Below, one piece after another: positions 9,417-17,119 of a stretch of 39,236 nt of DNA; the stretch's first letter is position 1, and each line of letters opens with the position of its first letter. The notes beneath the pieces are model-generated. The model made no database searches. It had not been told where the DNA came from and saw only the letters and a list, made by a program, of their open reading frames with translations. Made by a program: the position numbers and the translations under genes. The stretch is from Streptosporangiaceae bacterium. Its GTDB lineage: Bacteria; Actinomycetota; Actinomycetes; Streptosporangiales; Streptosporangiaceae. The stretch spans positions 1 through 39,236 of the forward strand of contig JAFARZ010000268.1 in NCBI GenBank assembly GCA_019245115.1. Direction: 5' to 3'.

Positions 9417-11033
9417 GTGCGGGTCGCGGAGGCTGTGGGGCGGGCGCTGGCCGGGCTCGGGGCGGACACGGTGTTCGGCGTGGTCGGCAGCGGGAACTTC
9501 CTCGTCACCAACGCGCTGGTCGCCGGCGGCGCGCGGTTCATCGCGGCCCGCCACGAACAGGGCGCGGCGGTGATGGCGGACGCGTGGGCGCGCACCACCG
9601 GACGGGTGGGCGTGGTCTCGGTGCACCAGGGGCCGGGGCTGACCAACGCGATGACCGGGATCACCGAGGCGGCCAAGAGCCGGACTCCGCTGCTCGTGCT
9701 GGCTCCCGAGGCGCCCGGCAGGCGGTCGAACTTCTTCGTCGACGTGGACGCCCTCGCCACAGCCGTGGGCGCCCGGCCCGCCCGGGTCCGCTCCCCGGCA
9801 TCGGCGGTCGCCGACACGTGCGCGGCGTACCAGACGGCGCTTACCCGCCGGACCGTGGTGCTGGCGCTGCCCCTCGACGTGCAGGCCGCCGGGCACAACG
9901 ACCAGGAACGGGTGTGCACCGGGCCGCTGACCCACCCGCCGCAGCCAGGCGACGAAGGCGTCGCGGCGCTGATCGGGCTGCTACATGACGCCAGGCGCCC
10001 GGTATTCATCGCCGGCCGCGGCGCCCGGGGAGCGCGAACGGAGCTGGAGCGGGCCGCCGACGCCGCCGGGGCGCTGCTCGCCACGTCCGCGGTGGCCAAG
10101 GGCCTGTTCCAGGGCAACCCGTGGAGCCTCGACGTGAGCGGCGGGTTCGCCTCGCCGCTGGCCGCCGAGCTCATCAGGGACGCCGACCTGATCGTGGCGT
10201 GGGGCTGCTCGCTGAACATGTGGACCACCCGGCACGGCAAGCTGATCGCGCCGGACGCCACGGTGGTGCAGGTGGACGATGACCCCAGCGCGATCGGAGC
10301 GCATCGGGACGTGCACCTGGGCGTGGTCGGCGACGTGGCGGCTACCGCGGTGGCGGTGGCCGGTCAGCTGGAGGTGGCACCACCGCCCGTTCGTTCAAAA
10401 AGACCTTCGCTGGCTGGGGTGCGGTGGCGGGATGTGCCGTACGAGGATGAGAGCGGCCAAATGCGGATCGATCCTCGGACGCTGTCGATAGCGCTCGACG
10501 ACATGCTCCCGGCAGAGCGGACCGTAACCGTCGATTCCGGAAATTTCATGGGATATCCGTCGATGTACCTTTCGGTGCCTGACGCGGCGGGATTCTGCTT
10601 CACCCAGGCATTCCAGTCCATCGGGCTGGGCCTGGCCACGGCGATCGGGGCGGCGGTGGCCCGGCCGGACCGGCTGACCGTGGCGGCACTGGGCGACGGG
10701 GGCGCGCTGATGGGGGTCAGCGAGCTGGAGACCCTCGTGCGGCTCAATATCCCGATGCTGGTCGTGGTGTACGACGACGAGGCGTACGGGGCCGAGGTGC
10801 ATCACTTCGGGCCGGATGGCGAACCGCTGGACATCGTGCGGTTCCCGGCTACCGACATCGCGGCCATCGGGCGCGGGTTCGGCTGCGAGGGCGTCACCGT
10901 GCGGTGCGCCGGCGACCTCGCCGCGGTGCAGAAGTGGCTGGAGGGGCCGCGGGAACGGCCGCTGGTGGTGGACGCGAAGATCACCAGCGAGCGCGGCTCG
11001 TGGTGGCTCGAGGAGGCGTTCCGCGGCCATTGA
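9417..11033 (+). CDS. Thiamine-diphosphate-dependent enzyme (acetolactate synthase/2-oxoacid decarboxylase family)
   Basis: The 538-residue product has the three-domain ThDP layout. The pyrimidine-binding domain has the activating Glu47 (ARHEQGAAVMADAWAR). The central domain is degenerate, and the PP domain has GDGGALMG...VVYDDEAYG at about 425-455. The cofactor motif normally ends NN; here it is DD, as in some poorly characterised decarboxylase-like branches. The GTG at 9417 lies two bases after the cyclase stop. The frame is open far upstream, but that part is a shadow of the cyclase. Family knowledge covers decarboxylases, carboligases and cyclic-dione hydrolases. The pairing with a cyclase-family hydrolase favours a 2-oxo acid or dione substrate, but which one is not visible. 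Confidence 0.9.
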   Translation: MRVAEAVGRALAGLGADTVFGVVGSGNFLVTNALVAGGARFIAARHEQGAAVMADAWARTTGRVGVVSVHQGPGLTNAMTGITEAAKSRTPLLVLAPEAPGRRSNFFVDVDALATAVGARPARVRSPASAVADTCAAYQTALTRRTVVLALPLDVQAAGHNDQERVCTGPLTHPPQPGDEGVAALIGLLHDARRPVFIAGRGARGARTELERAADAAGALLATSAVAKGLFQGNPWSLDVSGGFASPLAAELIRDADLIVAWGCSLNMWTTRHGKLIAPDATVVQVDDDPSAIGAHRDVHLGVVGDVAATAVAVAGQLEVAPPPVRSKRPSLAGVRWRDVPYEDESGQMRIDPRTLSIALDDMLPAERTVTVDSGNFMGYPSMYLSVPDAAGFCFTQAFQSIGLGLATAIGAAVARPDRLTVAALGDGGALMGVSELETLVRLNIPMLVVVYDDEAYGAEVHHFGPDGEPLDIVRFPATDIAAIGRGFGCEGVTVRCAGDLAAVQKWLEGPRERPLVVDAKITSERGSWWLEEAFRGH

Positions 11034-11034
11034 T

Positions 11035-11089
11035 CCATGATCATGGGTCAAAGCAGGTAATAGTTACCGTCTTTGACCCATGATCATGG
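11035..11089. terminator. Perfect 19-bp hairpin between convergent genes
   Basis: CCATGATCATGGGTCAAAG (11035-11053) is repeated as an exact reverse complement at 11071-11089. A second stem, GGTAA/TTACC, sits inside the loop. Each arm also contains the self-complementary CCATGATCATGG, so the DNA could extrude a branched structure. It lies 1 nt after the ThDP gene and 24 nt before the end of amt, the right place for a bidirectional terminator. No T-run is present. Confidence 0.8.
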
Positions 11090-11113
11090 GGAGCCGGGCT
11101 TAGGGGGCCAGGC

Positions 11114-12517
11114 CTAGGGGGTCTGGGTTTTCTGCGGAACCTTGCCGTCGCGCGCGCTGACCTCGTCGGCGGCGGCGGTCGCGGCCACGGTGACCAGGTC
11201 GTCGGACGGGTAGGCTTCCTCCCCGTGCACCGCGATGTCGCCGATTTCCAGGGCGGAGTCGGGAAGCCGCAGCTTCATCCGGAACACGTACTTGATGACC
11301 ATGAGGATGGCGAACGTGACGAGCGCGTCCCAGACGATGATGGTGAGCGCGGCGCCGGCCTGGACGAGCAGCTGATGCGGGTGATGGTAGAACGCGCCGG
11401 CCCCGCTGACCGCCGGGTTCTTGCCGACGCCGAGGTACACGATCATGTTCGGGTCCGCGAACAGGCCGACCAGCAGACCGCCGAGCAGGCCGGCGATGCC
11501 GTGGGTGTACACCACGCCGAGCGCGTCGTCGACCTTGTTGAACGGCCACACGTACTTCGGCAGGTAGTACCAGGCGCACCAGACGACCGCCGAGGCGATC
11601 AGGCCGACGAGGATCGCGCCGAGACCGTTCACGTAACCAGCCGCGGGCGTGATACCGACCAGGCCGCAGATCATGCCGTTGAGTCCGCCGAGGAAGGTCG
11701 GCTTCTTCTCGGAGCTGAAGGCCATGTCCATGATGATCCAGGTCATCATCGCCACCGCCGTGGCCACGTTGGTGTTGACGACGGCCGCCGCGGCGTCCGC
11801 GCCGGCGAAGTACGGGTCGCCGCCGTTGAAGCCGTTCCAGCCGAGCCACAGGATGCCCGCGCCGACGGCGACGAACAGCAGGTTGTTCGGGATGGCCCGT
11901 TCACGGTCACGCTTCAGCCTCGGCCCGACCACGGCCGCGCAGACAAAGCCGGACACGCCGGCCGCCAGGTGGATGACGTAACCGCCGGAGAAGTCCAGCG
12001 CGCCCTTGCCGGCCCAGTAGCCGCCGCCCCACAGCAGGAACGCGTTCACCGCGTAGGCGAACGTGATCCACAGCGGGACGAAGACGAGCCAGACCTTGAA
12101 GCTGATCCGGCCGATCACGCTGCCGATGAACAAGATCGGGGTGATCGCCGCGAACACGAACTGGAAATACATCAGGCTCGACTCGGGGAACCTGAACTTG
12201 GGCATCAGGCCGTTCAGCAGCGGGATATTGGCCTGGCCCTGTTCGGCCACATGACCGAGCACGCTCCGCGGATCACCGACGAACGTGCTGATCAGCGGGG
12301 TGCCGAAGCCCATCTTGAAGGCCCACAGGACCCACACGATCAGCGTCAGGCAGAATGTGGAGAACACCATCAGCACGGTGTTCATCGCCCATTTCTTCTG
12401 CACCAAGCCGCCGTACAGGACCGCCAGGGCCGGTATGGACATCAGGCCGACGAGCGTGGCCGCTGTCATCTGCCAGGAATTGTCCCCGGCGTTCAGCCAG
12501 CTTGCATAGGGATCCAA
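11114..12517 (-). CDS. amt: Ammonium transporter
   Basis: A polytopic protein of the Amt/Rh family. About eleven membrane helices carry the twin pore histidines (YVIHLAAGVSG and VVYTHGIAGLLGG), the FNGGDPYFAG loop and ALAVLYGGL in the first helix. It moves ammonium across the cytoplasmic membrane. I chose the TTG at 12517 (467 residues, LDPYASWLNAGDNSW) because GAGGAGG sits five bases ahead of it and it fits the usual short Amt N-terminus. An ATG at 12565 would add 16 basic residues and has no ribosome site. With the TTG start, a GlnR-like operator falls 55-93 bp upstream. No glnK or glnD follows; the next feature is the terminator hairpin. Confidence 0.93.
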   Translation of the reverse strand: MDPYASWLNAGDNSWQMTAATLVGLMSIPALAVLYGGLVQKKWAMNTVLMVFSTFCLTLIVWVLWAFKMGFGTPLISTFVGDPRSVLGHVAEQGQANIPLLNGLMPKFRFPESSLMYFQFVFAAITPILFIGSVIGRISFKVWLVFVPLWITFAYAVNAFLLWGGGYWAGKGALDFSGGYVIHLAAGVSGFVCAAVVGPRLKRDRERAIPNNLLFVAVGAGILWLGWNGFNGGDPYFAGADAAAAVVNTNVATAVAMMTWIIMDMAFSSEKKPTFLGGLNGMICGLVGITPAAGYVNGLGAILVGLIASAVVWCAWYYLPKYVWPFNKVDDALGVVYTHGIAGLLGGLLVGLFADPNMIVYLGVGKNPAVSGAGAFYHHPHQLLVQAGAALTIIVWDALVTFAILMVIKYVFRMKLRLPDSALEIGDIAVHGEEAYPSDDLVTVAATAAADEVSARDGKVPQKTQTP

Positions 12518-12571
12518 CAAAGCCTCCTCGGGGGGCCGTAAGCGGTGACGCTTCTTGTCTCCCATGCACGG

Positions 12572-12610
12572 GTTTCCGAGGGATTTCTCGCTTGTTACGC
12601 AGCTGGTAAC
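12572..12610 (-). promoter_or_regulatory. Candidate GlnR operator upstream of amt
   Basis: On the amt coding strand four half-sites follow one another: GTTAC, GTAAC, GAAAT, GAAAC, with start-to-start distances of 12, 11 and 11 bp. Published actinomycete GlnR boxes are gTnAC-n6-GaAAC with an 11-bp rhythm, found in front of amt and glnA genes. The middle pair GTAAC-n6-GAAAT fits best. The first spacing is one base too long. Implied role: induction of amt under nitrogen limitation. Confidence 0.65.
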
Positions 12611-12718
12611 GCCGCAGGCCAGACCCGTCGTTGTGTTTCGCGGATGTGTCGTGGCCGATCACAACGCGATTCCGGCGCCTGATCAGCACGTACCGCCGGC
12701 GAACCGGTCGCCGTGCGT

Positions 12719-12782
12719 ACCCGCCGTAACGCCGTTACGGCGGTCACGCCGTAACGGCGTTACGCCGTAACGGCGGTCACGC
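12719..12782. repeat. Nested palindromic GTnAC array after the dehydrogenase gene
   Basis: Seven GTnAC units (GTAAC, GTTAC, GTCAC) follow each other every 8-9 bp, separated by GCC/GGC/GGCG. The first 23 nt form a perfect palindrome with 11-bp arms (CCGCCGTAACG and its complement). The array overlaps the stop codon of the dehydrogenase. It probably ends that transcript, or it may be a REP-like cluster. The spacing does not match GlnR boxes. Confidence 0.75.
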
Positions 12783-13580
12783 GATCCCGGTCAGCTTTTC
12801 CGACAGCTCGCGAAGCCGGCGGCGGGCGTCCGCGTCGTAGGCCTGAGCGTCGGCGCGCGCCTCCCGCAGGCCGTTGTAGAACCGGCCGGTCCCCGTGTTC
12901 TCGCCGGTGACCAGGTTCGCGGTCGCCTCGACGCCCTCGGCAATCGTGCTGACCGGCGACGAGACGATCTTGGTGGGCATGTACGTCGCGGGATGCAGTG
13001 CGTTGGCGATCACGCCGGCGCCGTCCAGCTGCGCCGCGAGGTCGATGGTGAACATGATCTGGGCCAGCTTGCTCTGACAGTAGGCGCGGACGCCGTTGTA
13101 CCCGGAGGTGAGCATCACATCGCCGAAGTCGATGGCCTGCTGACCCACCGAGCTGACGTTGACGATCCGCGAGGGCGCGGACCGCTCGAGCAGCGGAAGC
13201 AGCAGCCGCGTCAGCGCGAAACCGGCCAGGTAGTTGACGGCGAACCGCAGTTCGTAGCCGTCCGCGCTCTCCTGCCGCGCTCCCCCGCCCGGGACGCTGG
13301 CCCCGATACCGGCGTTGTTGACCAGGACGTCGAGGCGGCCCTCGCGCTCGGTGACCTGCGACGCGAGCGAGCGCACCTGGTCCAGGTCGGCGAAATCCGC
13401 CTGGTACGATCTCACCGCGCCGTTCGGAGAAGCGGCTTGCACCTCGGCTACGGTTTCCGCGATCCGGCCGGGATCGCGGCCGTGGACCAGCACCGTTACG
13501 CCCTGGGCGGCCAGCTCGGCAGCGAGCGCGCGGCCGAGGCCATCGGTCGCGCCGGTCACGAGAACTACGCGATCCTCCAT
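12777..13580 (-). CDS. Short-chain dehydrogenase/reductase
   Basis: A 267-residue SDR enzyme with the cofactor loop TGATDGLG (9-16), VNNAG (87-91), the active-site serine in NVSSVG (141-146), and Tyr167/Lys171 in AYCQSK. HGRD after the second strand suggests NADPH use. It resembles the retinol dehydrogenase/WW-oxidoreductase-like group; the substrate is unknown. It is divergent from the MFS exporter, and both starts flank the same pair of palindromic operators. They are therefore likely controlled together. Confidence 0.9.
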   Translation of the reverse strand: MEDRVVLVTGATDGLGRALAAELAAQGVTVLVHGRDPGRIAETVAEVQAASPNGAVRSYQADFADLDQVRSLASQVTEREGRLDVLVNNAGIGASVPGGGARQESADGYELRFAVNYLAGFALTRLLLPLLERSAPSRIVNVSSVGQQAIDFGDVMLTSGYNGVRAYCQSKLAQIMFTIDLAAQLDGAGVIANALHPATYMPTKIVSSPVSTIAEGVEATANLVTGENTGTGRFYNGLREARADAQAYDADARRRLRELSEKLTGIA

Positions 13581-13631
13581 AGGTCCGTAGTTTACGCGCG
13601 CCCTCCCCGCGCCTCCCCCCGGGGAAGCTGG

Positions 13632-13665
13632 TTAGCCCGGCTAATGTTATCCTTAGCGGAGCTAA
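13632..13665. promoter_or_regulatory. Twin TTAGC-n3-GCTAA operators
   Basis: TTAGCCCGGCTAA (13632-13644) and TTAGCGGAGCTAA (13653-13665) share perfect five-base arms, and their centres are 21 bp apart, exactly two helical turns. They lie between the divergent dehydrogenase and MFS genes. This is the arrangement expected for two repressor dimers on one face of the DNA. The form suits a MarR-like or similar repressor. No such regulator is encoded beside it. Confidence 0.75.
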
Positions 13666-13692
13666 CAAATTTGCCAATCGACGGGGACATCG

Positions 13693-15216
13693 GTGATCAC
13701 CTCCCTGCGCCAGCGCAACTACCGGCTGTACTTCTTCGGGCAGCTGGTCTCGGTGATCGGAACCTGGATGCAGACGGTGGCCCAGTCGTTCCTGGTCCTG
13801 GGCCTCACCCACAGCGGCACGCAGCTCGGCCTCACCACCGCGGCCCGGTTCGCCCCGATGCTGGTGTTCGGCCCGGCCGGCGGCCTGTTCGCCGACCGCA
13901 TGGACAAGCAGCGGGTGCTTTACGTCACCCAGACGCTGGCTGGCCTGGTCGCCGCCGCCTTCGCCGTGCTGACCGCCGCCCACGTCATGACGCTGTGGCT
14001 CGTCTACCTGCTGGCCATGCTCCTGGGGTTCGTCAACGTCTTCGACAATCCGGCGCGGCAGAGCTTCATATCCGAGATGGTTCCCGCCGCCGACCTCCCG
14101 AACGCGGTCACGCTCAACTCGGTGTCGATGAACATCGCCAGGGTCTTCGGCGGCGCGCTGGGCGGGACGATAGCCGCCGCGCTGGGTCTCGCCGTGTGCT
14201 TCGGCGTCAACGCGATCTCGTTCGGCGCCGTGCTCGTCTCCCTGGCCGCGATGCGGCGCGATGAGCTGTTCCCGGCCAGGCGGGTGCGCCGCGAAAGAGG
14301 CCAGATCCGGGCCGGACTACGTTACGTCCGGAATACGCCGGAGCTGCTCATCCCGCTGGTCATGATCGCCGTGATCGGCACGCTCGCCTGGGAGTTCGCG
14401 GTCTCGCTGCCGCTCATGGCCAGCAAAGTGTTCCACGGCGGGGCGGCCGCCTACGGCGTGATGGCGTCGGTGATGGGGGTCGGCGCGGTGGCGGGCGGCC
14501 TGGTCTCCGCCGGACGGCCGCGGCCGCGCACCCGGGCCCTGTGCCTGGCCGCCATCGGCTGGGGCGTGGCCATCCTGGCCGCGGCGGCCGCACCGGACAT
14601 GCCGCTGGAGCTGGCCGCCCTGCTGTTCGTCGGCTACGGGAGCATCACGTTCAACTCGTTCGCCAAGACCGCCCTCCAGCTCGCGGCCAAACCCACGATG
14701 CGCGGCCGGGTCATGGCGCTGTGGGCGCTGGCCTGGCTGGGCTCGACACCGGTGGGCGGCCCGATCGTGGGCTGGACCGGCGAGGTGGCCGGCGCCCGGT
14801 GGTCGCTGGTGATCGGCGGCCTCGCCGCCCTGGCCTGCGGGCTGCTGGCCCTGCCCGCCCTCACCCGTATCGACGCGCGAAGATCGCTGACGCTCGCCGC
14901 GGGGTCAGCTGACGCACGCCAGCCGGATACCGTCGCTGACCTCGCAGTGGTGCCGGGCCCCCTCGCCGCGGGGCGGCACCCGGCCGGTGAGGTAGACGAC
15001 GACCAGGCCGCTGCCCGGGTCGGCCCACGCGTTGCAGATGTTGCTCCCGTTGTGGCCGAAGGTCCCCGTGCTGGCCAGCTTCCCGGTGGCCCGGCCGACG
15101 CTTCTCGCGGCCCAATTTCAACCCGTTTATCACGAACGTACGGTGGTTCCTCACCCAAGACGCGTCCTCGCCACCGTCACTGTGAGTTCTCCGTCACTGT
15201 GAGTTCTCCGGGGTGA
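13693..15216 (+). CDS. MFS exporter (EntS-like) with aberrant C-terminal tail
   Basis: Residues 1 to about 400 form a 12-helix major facilitator of the EntS/DUF894 type: RNYRLYFFGQLVSVIGTWMQ at the N-terminus, FADRMDKQRVL in the first loop, and NPARQSFISEMV. Relatives export siderophores, antibiotics or other small molecules. Homology ends near LLALPALTRIDARR (about residue 397), where such proteins normally stop. The frame nevertheless runs on for about 108 hydrophilic residues. That tail is the antisense of a dead beta-lactamase-family fragment (14905-15119), then a dispersed repeat (15122-15152), and it ends inside the response-regulator gene (23-nt overlap). The native stop codon appears to have been lost. 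GTG 13693 follows GGGGA. Confidence 0.87.
   Translation: MITSLRQRNYRLYFFGQLVSVIGTWMQTVAQSFLVLGLTHSGTQLGLTTAARFAPMLVFGPAGGLFADRMDKQRVLYVTQTLAGLVAAAFAVLTAAHVMTLWLVYLLAMLLGFVNVFDNPARQSFISEMVPAADLPNAVTLNSVSMNIARVFGGALGGTIAAALGLAVCFGVNAISFGAVLVSLAAMRRDELFPARRVRRERGQIRAGLRYVRNTPELLIPLVMIAVIGTLAWEFAVSLPLMASKVFHGGAAAYGVMASVMGVGAVAGGLVSAGRPRPRTRALCLAAIGWGVAILAAAAAPDMPLELAALLFVGYGSITFNSFAKTALQLAAKPTMRGRVMALWALAWLGSTPVGGPIVGWTGEVAGARWSLVIGGLAALACGLLALPALTRIDARRSLTLAAGSADARQPDTVADLAVVPGPLAAGRHPAGEVDDDQAAARVGPRVADVAPVVAEGPRAGQLPGGPADASRGPISTRLSRTYGGSSPKTRPRHRHCEFSVTVSSPG
14905..15119 (-). pseudogene. C-terminal remnant of a beta-lactamase-family serine hydrolase
   Basis: The minus strand, ending in TGA at 14905-14907, encodes KLASTGTFGHNGSNICNAW, then ADPGSGLVVVYLTGRVPP. 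This is the ending of class C beta-lactamase/esterase-like proteins: the FGHNG motif corresponds to the third active-site element, followed by the last beta strands. Upstream the frame meets a stop within four codons, exactly where the dispersed repeat at 15122 begins. Only about 70 residues survive, lying antisense to the MFS tail, so the N-terminal part was deleted. Confidence 0.75.
15122..15152 (+). repeat. Gene-end dispersed repeat, copy A
   Basis: The block CCCGTTTATCACGAACG followed by TACGGTGGTTCCTC matches 34998-35030 (CCCATTTACCACGAACG, then GCGGTGGTGCTTCCTC) with few changes. In both places it is read in frame by the tail of the upstream plus-strand gene. Confidence 0.6.
15174..15207. 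repeat. 17-bp tandem duplication at the response-regulator stop codon
   Basis: CCGTCACTGTGAGTTCT occurs twice in a row (15174-15190 and 15191-15207). The right copy holds the TGA stop and last codons of the response regulator, and the left copy duplicates them just beyond. It looks like a slippage product with no effect on the protein. Confidence 0.85.
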
Positions 15217-15841
15217 GCAGGCCGCGGTTGAAGGCCTCGGCGACGGCCGCGGCGCGGTCTCCCACGCCCAGCTTGGCGTAGATGTGCAGCAGGTGCGTCT
15301 TGACGGTGGCTTCACTGATGAACAGCCGGGCGGCGGCCTCCCGGTTGGTCGACCCGGCCGCCACCAGCTCGAGGACCTCGAACTCCCGCTGGCTGAGCAG
15401 TTCCGGCTCGGGCGTCCGGACGCGGCTCATCAGCCGGGTCGCCACCGAAGGCGCGAGCACGCCGTGGCCGTCAGCCGCGGCCCGCACCGCCCGCAGCAGC
15501 TCGTCACGCGGGGCGTCCTTGAGCAGGTAGCCGGTGGCGCCCGCCTCGATCGCGGGCAGCATGTAGGTGTCCGTGTCGTAGGTGGTCAGCACCAGCACCC
15601 GGGCGGGGATCTGGCGCCGGGCCAGCTCCTTGATCGCGCTCACGCCGTCCATGACCGGCATCCGCAGGTCCATGAGGATCACGTCGGGGCTCATCGCCTG
15701 AGCCAGCCTGACCGCCTCGGCGCCGTCCGCGGCCTCACCGACCACCTCGAAACCGGGGTCGGCCGCGAACATCCCGGTCAGTCCGTCCCGGACCACCGGA
15801 TGGTCATCGGCGATCAGCAGCCTGATCGGCGTGCCGGTCAT
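15194..15841 (-). CDS. NarL/LuxR-family response regulator
   Basis: A 215-residue regulator. The receiver domain (1-125) has the acidic pair ADDH and the phosphoacceptor Asp58 in ILMDLRMP, with Thr in LTTYD and Lys in LLKDA. The LuxR helix-turn-helix (about 148-205) has LSQREFEVLELVAAG and SEATVKTHLLHIYAKL. Its ATG overlaps the kinase stop by four bases (ATGA), so the pair is translationally coupled. By position it should answer to the adjacent kinase and control the ABC exporter operon or its target. Confidence 0.95.
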   Translation of the reverse strand: MTGTPIRLLIADDHPVVRDGLTGMFAADPGFEVVGEAADGAEAVRLAQAMSPDVILMDLRMPVMDGVSAIKELARRQIPARVLVLTTYDTDTYMLPAIEAGATGYLLKDAPRDELLRAVRAAADGHGVLAPSVATRLMSRVRTPEPELLSQREFEVLELVAAGSTNREAAARLFISEATVKTHLLHIYAKLGVGDRAAAVAEAFNRGLLTPENSQ

Positions 15842-17100
15842 GGACGGGCCTTACCCGAGGTCGGGATGCTCGCCGAGATCGCGGTGCCGGCGCCGGGCTC
15901 CGATTCGATCTGCAGCGTCCCGGACAGGGCCTCGATCCGCTGCCGCATCGCGACCAGCCCGAAGCCTCCGGCGGCCGGGTGGCCGTTCATTTCCGGATCG
16001 AAACCCTTGCCGTCGTCGCGTATATCCAAGGCGACCTCGTTGTCCATGTAGGAGAGGGTCAGCCCGACCCGGTTCGCCTCGGCGTGCTTGGCCACGTTGG
16101 CCAGCGCCTCCTGGGCCGCCCGCAACAGCGCGGCCTCCGCTTCCGGCTGTATCGGCCGCGTCGTGCCGGTGGTGCTCACCTGCACCTGGGTCCCTTGCAA
16201 CGCCGACCAGTTCGCCGCGACGGCGGCCAGCGCGTCGCTCAGCCGTGCGGTTTCCAGCGGCTCGGGACGCAGCGCGTCCACCGATCGGCGCGCCTCGGTC
16301 AGGCTTTCCCTGGCCAGCCGGGTGGCCGCCGCGAAGTGCCGCCGCCAGCCCGAAGGGTCGCCGGGGGTTTGCTCGGCCGCCTGCTCGGCCGCCTGTAGCT
16401 GGGTGACGATCCCGGTCAGCCCTTGTGCCAGGGTGTCGTGGATCTCGCGCGCCATCCGCTGCCGTTCGTCCAAGATCCCGGCCTCTCGCGCCTGGGTGAG
16501 CAGCTGCCGGTGCAGGCCCTCGTTCTCGGCCAGCGTTGTCTGGAGTTTGCGGTTGGTCTCGCTCAGTTCATCGAGCATGCGCTTGCGTTGATCGTGTGCC
16601 TTCTCGATGCCGTGGAGGAACCAGACGATGCCGCACGCGGAGAGCACGTTCATGGCGATCACGGCGAGATAGGCCGCGAGCCCGGCGGGCGTGGCCTTGT
16701 CCACGCTCCACATCTGGGACGTGGCCGCCAGGATGGCCAGCGCGCCCATGCCGGGCAGCGACCACGGCCACGGCAGCAGCCGGATCGAATAGCCGTATCC
16801 CGCGGCCACGAAGAACCCGAACCAGGGATCCCTGATCACCAGGATGGCCGTGATGGCGATGAGCCCGGCGAGATACACCGCCATCACCGGGACGCGCTTA
16901 CGCAGGCCCGGGTGCAGCGGGATCAGCATCCACACCGCGGCCACCCCGCACAGGGCCAGGTTGACTGGGATCGAGCCCCATTGCGAGGTGGTCGCGGAAG
17001 CGGCCGAGACCGCGAGGATGACATACGGGAAGATGGTGCCGGGGAACGGCCACCCCTGCCGCCACGCTTCCAGCAGGGAGCGCTCCGTCGGACTGGTCAT
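15838..17100 (-). CDS. Sensor histidine kinase, HisKA_3 type
   Basis: The 420-residue kinase starts at ATG 17100 behind GGAGCGGAGG. Residues 20-165 form several membrane helices. A coiled-coil linker follows, then the HisKA_3 dimerisation helix with His221 in MAREIHDTLAQGLTGIV. The ATPase domain has the N box EALANVAKHAEAN, G1 DIRDDGKGFD and G2 GGFGLVAMRQR. The frame extends to 17262 but overlaps the permease gene there, so the longer start is rejected. Sensing appears to occur in or near the membrane, because no large extracellular loop is present. This is typical of cell-envelope-stress or antibiotic sensors next to ABC exporters. Confidence 0.94.
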   Translation of the reverse strand: MTSPTERSLLEAWRQGWPFPGTIFPYVILAVSAASATTSQWGSIPVNLALCGVAAVWMLIPLHPGLRKRVPVMAVYLAGLIAITAILVIRDPWFGFFVAAGYGYSIRLLPWPWSLPGMGALAILAATSQMWSVDKATPAGLAAYLAVIAMNVLSACGIVWFLHGIEKAHDQRKRMLDELSETNRKLQTTLAENEGLHRQLLTQAREAGILDERQRMAREIHDTLAQGLTGIVTQLQAAEQAAEQTPGDPSGWRRHFAAATRLARESLTEARRSVDALRPEPLETARLSDALAAVAANWSALQGTQVQVSTTGTTRPIQPEAEAALLRAAQEALANVAKHAEANRVGLTLSYMDNEVALDIRDDGKGFDPEMNGHPAAGGFGLVAMRQRIEALSGTLQIESEPGAGTAISASIPTSGKARP

Positions 17101-17119
17101 TTCGCCTCCGCTCCGGAAT

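Noticed and set aside
11225..12541. 438-codon plus-strand frame opposite amt
   Set aside because: Low-complexity Asp/Arg/His/Gln sequence typical of an antisense frame.
12719..12782. CRISPR-like repetition
   Set aside because: Units are 8-9 bp apart with no unique spacers; it is a nested palindrome array.
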